A DNA stretch of 23,642 bases from Zygnema cylindricum (GCA_037447655.1 JBBHKE010001907.1:1-23642); one strand, 5' to 3'; counted from the first letter of the stretch, positions 1-9,573 are shown. A program made the numbers and translations. The notes: generated by a model from the letters alone, not told the origin.

Positions 1-1640
1 AACACCACCAAAAAAATTGATGTCTCTAGTGGCGATTGGACTACCTAAAAACAGTGGAGGAGGAGGTGGAGGAAGAGGGGCAGGATAGGGGGGAGAGGAG
101 GGGGTTGTGTGGAGATAGTGGAAGGAAAACTGTCTGAGGGCGGTGAGAGAGCAAGAGAGAGACCTACCAAAAATTTGAAGGGTGCTAAATGCTAAAAATG
201 TCTTGGAAAATCAACAAGCATTTATGTTTGTTGGAAAAGTTGTGTTCTTGTGTTTTGATTTTTTTGCTTCAATAACTGTTGGTGCCTTTTTTGTTTGGGA
301 TTGAATAGCACAATGCCAAATTCTTGTTTGAAAAAAATCATATTGGTTTTCCTTTTCTTATTAATAACTCAAATATGTCGTTTGTTGATAATCAACAAAA
401 ATTTAAGAGAGAGACCATTTACTCCGTAGAACTTTGGGAATCTACACCTACAAATACAAAGTTTTCTTGGTTTAATTTTTGGTATCGTTTTTTGTTGTTG
501 TTGTGGTTGTTGTTCTTATTGTCCATTGAGGCTAATTTATTGTTTCGATGAACAGTTGTATAGGTTTTATGGTAGTAATTGTTAGATACAAAACCTTTGG
601 GCTTCCCTTCTGCATGTATAATGATAGCAATATCAATAACAACAAGAAGCATGATCAAAACCGCGCGTTGGTGATCCATTCGAATACACAAGGAAAAAAA
701 AGGGGCAACGTCTAAAGTAATCCAAAAATCTCAAATGATTTTTGCTTATATGGCCACGTAATTTGTATAATGATCTTGGAAGTAAGGGGTATAAACAAAA
801 AAAACTACATCATGAATCAATAATAGTGTCAATGGCATTTTTTATGCGTCAATCATTGTTTCTCCGTGCACAAGTGTTTAACCCATTTTTGAACACTCCC
901 AGTCGAAGGGTAAAATCCTTTCCTTTTAATCGCAATTTTCAGGTTAATAAAATGACACGTGTGCACAAAAAAAGGGTGTTTTCAGAGCCGAAAAAAACAT
1001 TGATTCTACTAATGATTCACAGATGTTGTGGACATCATGCCATTTGTCCATTACAAAATTAATAATTCAATTTATAAGTAAATTTAGTATTGAAGATTAG
1101 CTCTCAAAGTTGATTGCTCTCGTATTATGATATTTTAAGGAAATTGGTTAAATTAGGCTTATTAAAGATGCTGACGAATGATTGTCCTTTGAAACCTACT
1201 CCAATAATCATTGCTAGAGGAGAGGTTTTTTTAAAGGGGAGTTGATTTTCGTGTTATTTACTCTTATTAAACCCCTTATGCTGATCGGTTTGAACTGCCT
1301 TATTTAGGGTTTTTAAAAAGAAAGTAAGATTAACTATATGTTTATGTTTAGTTATTTAACATGTACTTAAGTTCGTGTTTGGTTGTACTTTTTTATTTTG
1401 GCAAACCGTTAGAATTTCACACTCCTAAACGAGCACATGTAATCGAAAGAGTTGGTTATGCACATATTGAAACGAGTAACGAAGCAATTTTATGATGAGT
1501 TGTCAAGATTAAGCGGATGGATGCACAAACGTTTTTTTGTTCAAGCGAATCCATGAACAATTATTTGTTCTATTGGTTCACGGAATGATCAACGAAAGTT
1601 TTAATATGAACACCCAACCTCTTCTTGCGGTTGTTTCTGT
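1..1640. other. Gene-poor left flank
   Basis: No recognisable coding exon was found. The first 180 bases are purine-rich (GGA and GAGA runs). The rest is AT-rich with short open frames that match nothing I know. The only item worth marking is a minus-strand frame with a hydrophobic start, listed separately. Confidence 0.5.
419..691 (-). CDS. Weak candidate: signal-peptide-like first exon
   Basis: I do not recognise this protein. On the minus strand an ATG at 679 (a second in-frame ATG lies at 691) opens a run that looks like a secretory signal: a short polar start, then about 17 mostly aliphatic residues (LIMLLVVIDIAIIIHA), then a plausible cleavage region. The frame soon becomes Asn/Lys-rich, which looks like non-coding sequence, so if real this would be a short first exon ending near 590-600 with the gene running off the left edge. 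A possible donor (AAAG|GTTTTG on the minus strand) is weak. It could equally be a chance AT-rich frame. Confidence 0.18.
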   Translation of the reverse strand: MCIRMDHQRAVLIMLLVVIDIAIIIHAEGKPKGFVSNNYYHKTYTTVHRNNKLASMDNKNNNHNNNKKRYQKLNQENFVFVGVDSQSSTE

Positions 1641-2290
1641 TCGCGCCTCGCGTTTTCTATGCTGATGTCCAATTTGTACGGATTTCAACTTATTTACGAA
1701 AATTACGTAGTATTTTGTATTTTATATATTTTGGTAAAATTCGTTAGATTTCGTTGTACGAACATGTACAAACATGTACGGACATGTACGAACATGTACG
1801 ACAATCATGACCATAAAAACTCCTTACAAGACGTGAAAGAGTACGGAAAAAATACGGATAGAACGAAAAGTGTACCCTAAAAATCCTAAAAGTACATAAA
1901 ATCTAGGAAAGTAGTGGCTACGTACAAAACGTACCCTAAAATCCCTAAAATCCCCCTTATATAACTCTAAAAACACTAATATGTAGGAGCATTGTACCTA
2001 AATATACTGAAAATCTGACGTAGCTATATTGAAATATACGGGAATGTATGCGCATGTACCCTTAAAACTCTAACATACATACCCTTAAGAAGTATGAAAA
2101 TATAAGGACACTATACATAAAATTACGAAAAATCTAAAGCAGCTGTACTAAAATATTCAGGAACGTACGGTAATGTACCCTAAAAACCCCAAAATTACCT
2201 TAAATAGCTCTAAAGAGTACAAAAATATACGGGAAGTGGAAATAAGTGTATGACGAATATACAAATACAAAGTAAGTACTCATTTATTTG
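1640..2290. repeat. GTAC-rich dispersed repeat, copy A
   Basis: About 650 bases dense in GTACG, GTACCCTAAAA and ATATACGGGAA words. It opens with GTCCAATTTGTACGGATTT and a run of ACATGTACG-type decamers (about 1755-1800). Segments match, in reverse complement, the sequence at 14856-15270; for example AAATCCGTACAAATTGGAC occurs at 15238-15256, and the block around AGCTATACTGAAATATACGG is shared. This is what a transposon-derived dispersed repeat looks like. No terminal repeats or ORFs were found that would name its class. Confidence 0.6.
1755..1800. repeat. Short decamer array (ACATGTACGA-like)
   Basis: Four consecutive decamers of the form ACATGTACRR, each containing the palindrome ACATGT next to GTAC. 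It sits inside the GTAC-rich dispersed repeat. Confidence 0.75.
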
Positions 2291-2507
2291 CTTTTCAAAA
2301 TTGTTTGATGCGTACCGTACGTAGTATTCTTTAGCTTATACCGTAAGTAATATGCGCACATGACATCTATGGTTTTCTATGCCGTCCAGGTTGGAGTTGC
2401 AATGATTGCAATGGGCTTGATAGCAACGGCGACGGCAAGCTGTACCGTAGCTTGATAGAGCCTTGGAACAGCCTTAAGACTCGATGGAACGCCAGTTGAG
2501 GTGACGC

Positions 2508-2756
2508 TACACCGCGCATCGTTATTAGTGTCAAAGTCACTAATTTGGGTTCTTAAAATTTTGATTTTTTTCCTCAAATAGGGTTCAACCGATTGACCGT
2601 CAAATTTATACTCAACGGTACTTTATTTGTACCGATATGTACTTCAAACGTACATTTTTTGACAAAATGACGTAAGTGACTGTGCGCAACCAAAACAGTC
2701 ACTGTCATGCTCAATTCCCTATTTTTTATTACGCTAATAGCGATTCACGGTGTACT
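2508..2756. mobile_element. Possible short CACCGCG-family MITE (alternative pairing)
   Basis: The left end at 2508 can also pair with ACGCTAATAGCGATTCACGG at about 2733-2752 followed by TGTAC. This would make a 249-base element of the size of the other family copies, though with several mismatches between the two ends. The pairing with 5305 is perfect, so this boundary is uncertain. Confidence 0.4.
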
Positions 2757-2987
2757 TATGTTTGGGATCAATACTTCTATGTTGAAAATCGTGAAAGGTT
2801 CTTCGAGCATAAGAATCTGTATGTTAGATTTGTGCCAGCGGCAAAAATCAACATTTATGTCAGCGCACTAAATGGAAGATTTCAAATTTTCGACGTTGCG
2901 TCCTCTATAACTGTACGGATATTGCAATACTGAAATGTTTTTAAAGTTATATGTTACAACACTAAATTGTTGCTTCAACGGAAGCGT

Positions 2988-3210
2988 TACCACCGCGAAT
3001 CGTTATTAGCGTCAAGGTTAGTTTCGCCACTTAAAACAAATTTTATCCGTACACACTTGTCGGATTGTATATCTGATGGCTGCGATTAAAAGTCAACATT
3101 TTCATCTTCCGATTGGCCGTCTCAAATTAAAAATCCGACAAGTGTGTACAGAGAAAATATGTTTTAAGTGGCGAAAAAAACCTTTACGCTAATAACGATT
3201 CGCGGTGGTA
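2988..3210. mobile_element. CACCGCG-family MITE with long inverted repeats
   Basis: The outer 25 bases on each side (2988-3012 and 3186-3210) are perfect reverse complements, starting TACCACCGCGAATCG. Similarity between arms continues for roughly 75 bases, through GTTTTAAGTGGCG-like and GTACACACTTGTCGGAT words. Both ends are bounded by TA. There is no coding capacity, so this is a non-autonomous foldback-like MITE. It lies inside the larger inverted-repeat structure and shares its terminal motif, so the family has inserted repeatedly here. Confidence 0.8.
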
Positions 3211-3540
3211 GAGGATATCCCCGGCAAAGATTTTTCGTGGCTTTTGTTAGATTCGCATCTAGTCTGTCCAGCGTTAAACGTAATCTGCTGTAGCTTTACA
3301 CGTGGTTAATTCGCATACGTCCAGATTTTTGGCCACCGTCAAACTGGGAGGACGGTATTCAAAAACTGGCTGGATAGAGCGATTATATCGCGAATGCGAA
3401 AATAAAACATCGGACGGTCAATGCTTACGCTTGGATGCTTGGAGAATCTTGATAGATTTGAAGAAAGCATTTTTACCAAAAAATACGAAATGGTACGAAA
3501 CGTACGGTATCAGCACTTTTTTCGTTGATAGTTCACTTTA

Positions 3541-3650
3541 GTTCGTCCATGGGTGTTTTGTTCGTCCGCGCGTGTTTCAGTGCAGTAATTAGTTTGTCCG
3601 TGCGTGTTTCCACTGCAGTAATTAGTTCGTCCGTGCGTGTTTTTCTAACG
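3541..3650. repeat. Imperfect tandem repeat, unit about 31-34 bases
   Basis: Three to four copies of a unit reading roughly GTTCGTCCGTGCGTGTTTC followed by CAGTGCAGTAATTA. The copies start near 3541, 3561, 3592 and 3626 and differ by a few bases. Function unknown; it lies between nested mobile elements. Confidence 0.7.
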
Positions 3651-3954
3651 GCGAAGCCGTCTCCTTCGGTCTCATGCTGACAACTGGGCCGCGCACATCA
3701 GAGGATCAAAGTTATAAGACCAGTGTTCCATCGGGAGGCTCCTGCAATTGTACGGAAAACATTACTGGCTGTATTATTCAGGACTTGGTGTCATCGGGTC
3801 GTGCTTGTAAACAAGCGTTCACAAATGTGCTAAGATTTAAGCATTACCACGTAAGTTTAAGCTGCTATAATGATAATTGTCAAAGATTTAAAAAATTGAC
3901 CAATTCAATGTAAAAATTGTACATTCGTATCATATAACTGATACGAATTCTGCG

Positions 3955-4779
3955 TGCTGTTGGGTATCGAGGACCGTTTGCCGATTTTCGATATGTATCG
4001 AATTTCAGGTACTCGATAATCGATATATCGCTTCTATATATCGAATTTCAAATAATCGCGATATATCGTCGATATATCGAATCTAAAAAATAATAATAAT
4101 AATAATAATCCCACAGGTTTTCAAAGTCTCGTGACTTCAGACAAAGTGACTGTAAAATCTTTGCCGGAAAGAAATACGGTTTTTACCTGAAAGTCAGCAG
4201 AGTGAAGGAGATCTCTGAGGTACATTGACGAGGTACACTTGCGAAGTACACGAACATCATACGCAAGTACGATTTTCCAGACGAAAAAGGTCGATTTCCA
4301 GATATTCGATGATTTTTGAGATTTGGTAGTCAGCTTGCGTGGAAGCACTCATTTCAGAACACGTATGTAAAACTTTTTGACAAAAGATACGCGATGTACC
4401 CGAGGCCTCTGTAATACATAAATTTTGCTGTCCGTACTTATTTCAGAGACCTCCTCGTGTAACCATACCCCAAATAATTAATTATTAGAATTTCAAAATT
4501 AGTACTTTTTTGTCGGTTACATTTTGCGGCGTCTACCTTTAGTCACGGACGAAAATCACGGCATACGTGGCGTATTAGACAATTTGACTTTTTCGCTAAA
4601 ATAACATATTATATAAAAAAATAAAAATAATAATTTTAAAAAATACTATATATCGCGATATACATCGCGATAATTTATGTTGGTCTCGGTATGATATATC
4701 GAGGATCCTGCTCGATCGATATTCGACATATCGAATATCGATATTATCGCGATATGAATTTATCCGATACCCAACACTA
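3955..4779. mobile_element. hAT-like element rich in TATCGATA palindromes
   Basis: The left end reads TGCTGTTGGGTATCGA and the right end CCGATACCCAACACTA, close inverted repeats of the TAGTGTTGGGTATCG type. The subterminal regions (3985-4080 and 4650-4760) are packed with TATCGATATATCG and TATCGCGATA words, which fold on themselves. No clear 8-bp duplication survives at the edges. The termini resemble those of the much cleaner element at 9671-10130, so I place both in one hAT-like family. No transposase was seen in the centre. Confidence 0.6.
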
Positions 4780-4795
4780 GAAATTAGAATAAGGC

Positions 4796-5215
4796 CTCTA
4801 CTCCATTAGAGGAAAAGTGGGGTTGTTTACTGGAAGCCGTACGATTTCGTACAAATTCGTACCAATTTTTTTTTTGTCAGATGAATTTGTTAACAAGATG
4901 ATTCCAATAAAATAGGCGTAAGATTCGATCGTTGGATGTAAGCAATCGCGCACATCGTCCAGTGTGAGGAAACTCTCCTCGCGAGGAGAGTTTCTTCACA
5001 CTGGACGATGTGCGCCATTGCTTCGCGAATCTAAAATAGTGAGACATCCAACGGTCGATACTTACGCCTATAATATTGGATCCATCCTGAAAGCATGCTA
5101 CGTCATGTTTCGTCTGACGAAAAAAAAAAATGGTACGAATATGTACGAAATCGTACGACTTCCAGTAAACAACCCCACTTTTCTTCCAATGGAGGTTCAC
5201 CCTAAACCTTTTTTT
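4796..5215. repeat. Long foldback (loopless hairpin) element
   Basis: Two arms of roughly 200 bases are imperfect reverse complements around a centre between 4981 and 4982. The inner 33 bases per arm (4949-4981 and 4982-5014) match with one mismatch around the palindrome CTCTCCTCGCGAGGAGAG and leave no loop. Outward, TGGGGTTGTTTACTGGAAG on the left matches CTTCCAGTAAACAACCCCA on the right. The ORFs on both strands here are shadows of the palindrome. Confidence 0.85.
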
Positions 5216-5305
5216 TTTAATTTTCAAATTCTTAATTAGCGTCAATGACGGTATATTTACGTACACACTATTTAAACTTTGACACTAATAACGATGCGCG
5301 GTGTA

Positions 5306-5780
5306 CCGAAATTGGGTGTGTACTTGACGAACTGAGTCCATAGAACTTGTTACCTGAGTCTCCTGTGAAAGTATTGAACTGATTCCACGGAACACGGCAT
5401 TTTAAGGGCGTATATGTAACTGTGCGACCGAGAACATGGAACTCCTCCACCTCACGGAGCCGCGTCGGGAAAACTCTGACCGAGCAGGACTTTGTCCTTA
5501 CCGGATGTGGATTCGTTTTCTGTTTCGCGATTTACCGTTTCATTAGAACGAACGAACTCTGGAATTCGATTTGTAGGTTGTATCCTATCGGAGATGAAGT
5601 AAGAAAGCTTTTAGGGTTCCAAAGATTGCGAGGTGAAGAAGGAGCTAGAATAAGAAGGAATTTTTAGGGTTCAGAGTCGCGGGAAGGTAAAGGACGGATG
5701 GGCGACTATGGAGGGATGCGAGGAGGTCTCGCGAGAGGACGAAAGTGCAGAGTAGGGCTCCAGTATTGTGGCTACAGCTG
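5306..5780. other. Gene-free stretch
   Basis: Moderate GC content. A plus-strand ATG at 5436 opens a short frame of about 36 codons with no recognisable domain. I see no splice-bounded coding segment. Confidence 0.4.
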
Positions 5781-6180
5781 GTATCTCTTTTCCAATTCTC
5801 TCTCCCTCTGTCTCTCTCTCCATCTCTCCCGCCCTCCCCTTCATTTCCTTTCTTTTATCTTTTCCTGTCCTTTTCTTTCTCTTTTCCATTGGTTTCCTTT
5901 CCGTTTCTCTCCTTCACTTTCCCTTCCTTCCCTCTCGCCCTTTCCGTTTTTTTCCTTCCATTTCCTCCTTTCCTTTCCTTTCTTTTCCATTCCTCCCCTT
6001 TCTTTTTCTCTTCCTTACGTTGCCCTGCCTTTCCTGTCCTTTCGTTTTCCCTTTCCTTTCCTTTCCACTTTCCTTTCCTGTCGTTCATCTGCCGTTTCCT
6101 TTCTCTTTTCCATTTCTTTCCTCCTTATCTTTTTTTTTTGCTCTTTCCTCTTTGTCTTTTTTTTTTTTTTTAAATTTTTT
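5781..6180. repeat. Polypyrimidine (C/T) tract, about 400 bases
   Basis: Almost only C and T on the plus strand, built from TTTCCTTTCC, TCTCTC and TTTTCTT words and ending in poly-T. It explains all the long Ser/Phe/Leu/Pro-rich frames in the region, which are not genes. Such homopyrimidine runs can form triplex structures and are prone to slippage. Confidence 0.85.
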
Positions 6181-6821
6181 TCGTACCTGCCCGCTGGAAG
6201 TTAGGATTTACCGGAAAGCTGGCGTTTTGGGGCCGATTTTGTTTTCGGCGCCAATTTTTTTCTGTTTTTATTTTTGGCAGCGGGGAAGGAATCGCTCCGA
6301 CTCGAGCTCCGATGCAAGCCGAGGATGGCGGGAGGCTTTTTTTGAAAATGAGATACAGTGTACTCTCTCTCCCTCCGGAACGGCCGACTTCCCGGTGTGA
6401 CGTCACAATTAGAGTGAGGGTTAAAGCTGCAATAAAACAAAGAATAATGTCACAGCTTTAGCAGCAGTAAGTCTCCAATGATAAGAGTTGACTGATTCCG
6501 ACAGGATGTTTCAAGAGTACAGAAAGTGAAGGCTGGAATCAAAATCTAGTCCATCGCCTTAATCAGGCCACAGACTAGATGACGAGCTAGGTGTGCCCCT
6601 ATTCTTGTACGGTGCAAAATCTGGGTTTTGAATCCTCGAAGGGATGGAAGTTGAAGTTTTTTGCACAGCAATTGTTCACTATTTGTACGGTTTAGTCTAT
6701 AATCACTTCTAAAAGAAAGAGTGAGAGAGAAGGAGAGTTGGTCTTTCTCTCTCTCTCTCTCTCCATTAATTTTTTTTTACACAATCTTTTCTTTGTTTTC
6801 TGTTTTCTTTTTGATCGGCAG
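6181..6821. other. Gene-free stretch before the first SUD1-like exon
   Basis: Contains a moderately GC-rich part (6200-6410), a (CT)n run near 6743-6763, and a T-rich polypyrimidine stretch ending in CGGCAG at 6816-6821, which works as a 3' splice site. No RING-CH or upstream membrane segment of the ligase was found here. Confidence 0.45.
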
Positions 6822-6878
6822 GCGTTGCTCCAATTTGTGGAACATATGGCTGAGCCTCGTAACCCTGAATACTAAGTG
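6822..6878 (+). CDS. SUD1: SUD1-like exon (tentative), luminal-loop motif
   Basis: A 57-base block between a good acceptor (TTTGATCGGCAG) and a donor (GTG|GTGAGG), phase 0 at both ends. It reads ALLQFVEHMAEPRNPEY, then TAA, then V. This aligns with the family segment L-x-F-[IV]-x3-x-[DE]-P-x-[FYN]-N-P that precedes a conserved membrane-spanning stretch. The TAA sits where CAA (Gln) would fit, so it may be a point mutation. The match is short, so this could be chance. Confidence 0.38.
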
Positions 6879-7014
6879 GTGAGGAACTTTTGACATTTTT
6901 TTAAAGAAGTTTTTGGGTTTTGTTGGGGCAAATCTCATTGTTATGCTGGTTTACAAGCAGCTCTCCCATTGGCTCCATCCATGTTTCTTCTCAACCTTAG
7001 ATGCTTTCTTTTTT

Positions 7015-7205
7015 TTTTTCTGTTTTTTTGTGAACTTCTGGTAAACGTTTTAGGTTACTAGCTTATTTTTGTAAACTTTTTCTGTTTCTCGTGTGTTTTT
7101 GTAAGCTTTCTGTGGTTCCCGGCATGTTTTTGTGAGCCTTTTTTGTTTCTCAGCTTGTTTCTGTAAATTTTTCGTGTTTCTGGGTGTGTTTTGTCAACTG
7201 TTTAT
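7015..7205. repeat. Imperfect T-rich tandem repeat, unit about 30 bases
   Basis: About five diverged copies of TGTTTCTCGTGTGTTTTTGT plus AAGCTTT-like sequence, lying in the interval between the first two SUD1-like blocks, where a coding segment of roughly 50 residues is expected but absent. Confidence 0.6.
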
Positions 7206-7627
7206 GAATTTTTTTTTCCACTATCTAATCGCTTTATATAATATTGACCTTTTCAGGGTTTTTTAGTATCTCCTTATTCAGGGTGGCACATTTCTCTAAA
7301 AACTCGAGTTTTGAATTTAAAAAATGTGAAATTTTTGTTCCGTGTTTTGGTTAGAGGCAGTGGGGGAAGAATTTAAGTTTATTACATTTTTATTTTTAAC
7401 AAAATCACAGGCTGTAGAGAATGGAGTCTCCATTTACTACTCTCCTTCTCACCCAAAAGCAAAAACGTAAAATAAAGCCAATCCAGATGCATAATCATAA
7501 AATACAAATTGAATTTTATTCAATCGAATGCTACATTCCCTTTCCCTTGTCAATCGACACCTGTCTAAGTAAAAAACTGGTCTTAAGAAAAACTGATGTC
7601 GTAAGAAAACTGATGGCTTTTTTGCAG

Positions 7628-8079
7628 ATTTTCCGATTCTTTTACGGAAATTCTTGCCGATATGCTCTCATTCCATGTTTATGTTCTGTTTCCCATCAAA
7701 TGTTTCTGTCCTCTTTTAGCATTGAAACGAGTTTTCGGACATTCGTTCACAATTGCGGGAAAAGTTTTCGGTCTCTCAGAATTCTTACTCCCACAAGCTG
7801 ACAATAATAATAATCATGGAGGGGGTGGAGGAGGAGGAGAGGGAAGAGAGAACAGACTTCAGAATGTCCTTGTAGGAGGAAACCTTCTTCTCAGGGTGCC
7901 CCTCTTCCACCTCCTCCCCCTCCCCCTCCACCTCCTCCACCTGCCCCTCTTCCAGTAGCTATAACTCCTGCGGTTGAGAATGTGAGGCATGAAATAGAGG
8001 GGAGCGAGGAGGGAGAGGAAGTACAGAGGAAAGGATCTGGACAAGCGTGGGAGGAAGAAGAAGGAGGAGATCAAGAAGA
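7628..8079 (+). CDS. SUD1: SUD1-like exon: conserved loop plus Gly/Pro/acidic linker
   Basis: The acceptor TTTTTTGCAG ends at 7627; the donor is AAGA|GTAAGC after 8079. The frame from 7629 reads FSDSFTEILADMLSFHVYV and continues to GLSEFLLPQADNNNN. This is the conserved DPFTEIPADML...GLTDFLLP segment of plant SUD1. It then runs through a seven-Gly stretch to about 7880, where one base appears to be missing in the run AAACCTTC. The next frame resumes with PSSQGAPLP, a long polyproline run, and an acidic tail ending QEE. With one base restored the length and phases (2 in, 2 out) fit. The linker corresponds to the variable acidic cytosolic loop of the family. Confidence 0.8.
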
Positions 8080-8087
8080 GTAAGCCT

Positions 8088-8200
8088 AAGAAACTCTAGA
8101 AAACTCTACTGTGCTCTTAAAAACTCTTAAAAACTCTTAAGAACTTCTAAAAACAGTAAAAAGCCTTAAGAAAGCTCTTGAAAATTCTAAAGTACACACT
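8088..8200. repeat. AACTCTTAAA-type short repeats in intron
   Basis: Several 11-base copies of AAAAACTCTTA and relatives just after the donor at 8080, followed at 8290-8440 by TTGGGAACAATTT-like repeats up to the next acceptor. Low-complexity intron sequence. Confidence 0.6.
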
Positions 8201-8446
8201 CCACAAAGCTTTATTCCTTTGAACTTTAGTTTTATATTCTCTTCACCTTATTCATCGTCTCCTCATTCATTTTCCGTATCCATTTTTTGGCTTATGAACT
8301 TTTTTTTGGAACATTTTGGGAAATATTTATGGAATGTTTAGGAAGGTTTTGGGATCAATTTTGGGAACAGTTTAGGAACATTTTGGGACTACTTGAAGAA
8401 TATTTCAAGAATAATTTGGGAACAATTTGGGATTTTTTTGGAACAG

Positions 8447-8598
8447 GGACACATTTGTGGCTCGGCTGGTTCTGTTAGTGGTGGTGGCCTGGATGACACT
8501 TGTCATTTGCAATACTGTTTTGGTTCCCGTCGGTATCGGAAGATGGGTTTTCGGTCACATCACTCGTCTTCCCTTCACCTATGGGGCACAATGCAACG
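8447..8598 (+). CDS. SUD1: SUD1-like exon: transmembrane segment and CND motif
   Basis: The acceptor TTTGGAACAG ends at 8446 and the donor CAACG|GTGAGT follows 8598. The frame gives DTFVARLVLLVVVAWMTLVI, then a second hydrophobic part and a Gly-Arg and RLPFTYG motif, ending CN plus the first base of Asp. It matches the family membrane span with its conserved AWMTL core. The exon starts with the last base of a Glu codon supplied by the previous exon (phase 2) and ends in phase 1, which matches the next exon exactly. No stop or indel was seen. Confidence 0.9.
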
Positions 8599-9572
8599 GT
8601 GAGTTTTTTCTGTTTCCGTTCAATTTTTCAATTTCTTTTTTTTTTTCTTTTCCATTTGCTATTGCTGTTTTTGTTTTTGCCTATTTTCGACATCTGTTTC
8701 TTTTTGTAAAAGCAGAGCTGTAATTTGTGTTTTTTATAGTTTTGTTTCTCGAGGACATTTTCTCAATGTTCAACACAGGGTACCCCGGATAGACGATACA
8801 GTACCCCTTTCTGTATCTAGCTCGATATCTGATTATCGGCTTGAAAATCAAAATCGACGAATCGATAGAAAAAAAACCCTTTTTAAAAAAAACCCTATGG
8901 TTTAAACAAATGATATGACAGAATCATGTCACCTATCAGTTGTTCGGATACGAATCTAGCTCTAGGAATCCGGTGTAAACTCTAAAGTACTGATATTTTG
9001 TCTCCTTAATGTCGGGTGCAATACGATTTCCTCAAGCCTACCGTGAGGTCCACTGCTTCAGACTGAAAATAATTACGGTCTAGCCGAGTTCAATGAGCTT
9101 GTAATAGCGGTGCTCAAAAGTACAAAATGAATCATTTCACGCAGTAATTCAATTGGCCGAAAGTACTAATTTATTATAATGAAAACTCTAAAGTACTGAT
9201 TTTCTTTTTGGCTATTGGTTTTCAAATGGTCCAATTTTCTTAAAAACATTGCTGACGCGAGTTCAAACCCAGAAATATCGGGTGACCAGAATAATCAGTT
9301 TTTGTCGAATCGAAAATATTTATTGAACCAACTTACTGCGTACACATAAATTTAAGGCAGAAAATACAAGGCATTTTGGCTTTGCTGGATACCATAGCGG
9401 GCTATTGAGGTATAATTGGATGGCTGGAGTGTGCTCGGTTATTGGTTATTTGTCCGCAAGCTTCAGTACCGTGACCTTCAGTTCACTCCGTTGTACATTT
9501 TGTAGGATTTTGTTTTTTTGTTCGTTTCCGCTGGCAGCTCCCTCTGTTGGTACTGTACCTGTACGTATCGTG

Positions 9573-9573
<1 letters not shown>

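Larger units (their letters stand above)
2508..5305. mobile_element. TA-flanked inverted-repeat element or composite (2.8 kb)
   Basis: The left end TACACCGCGCATCGTTATTA at 2508 and its continuation to 2537 are the exact reverse complement of 5276-5305 (30 of 30 bases). Both ends are bounded by TA, as for Tc1/mariner or Stowaway-type insertions. The interior holds no transposase that I can recognise. It contains a second related end at about 2735-2756, a complete small element at 2988-3210, a short tandem array, a TATCGATA-rich hAT-like element and a long foldback. Two readings remain: one old element filled by later insertions, or two separate small elements of one family whose outer ends happen to match perfectly. 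Confidence 0.5.

Noticed and set aside
3674-3913. 79-codon cysteine-bearing frame inside the nested transposon region
   Set aside because: No family recognised and no splice or promoter support; a transposase fragment could not be shown.
4877-5266. 129-codon minus-strand and 91-codon plus-strand frames with matching peptide pieces
   Set aside because: Both strands encode the same words (such as SSRGEF-HTGRCA) because the DNA is a palindrome.
5698-6400. Overlapping long plus-strand frames (up to 210 codons) and minus-strand Lys/Glu/Arg-rich frames
   Set aside because: They only translate the C/T tract in different frames; composition is Ser/Phe/Leu/Pro repeats with no domain.
6873-6875. TAA as the true end of a short gene
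   Set aside because: It is followed two codons later by a good splice donor, and the preceding residues fit the middle of the ligase, not its C-terminus, which is found at 12159.
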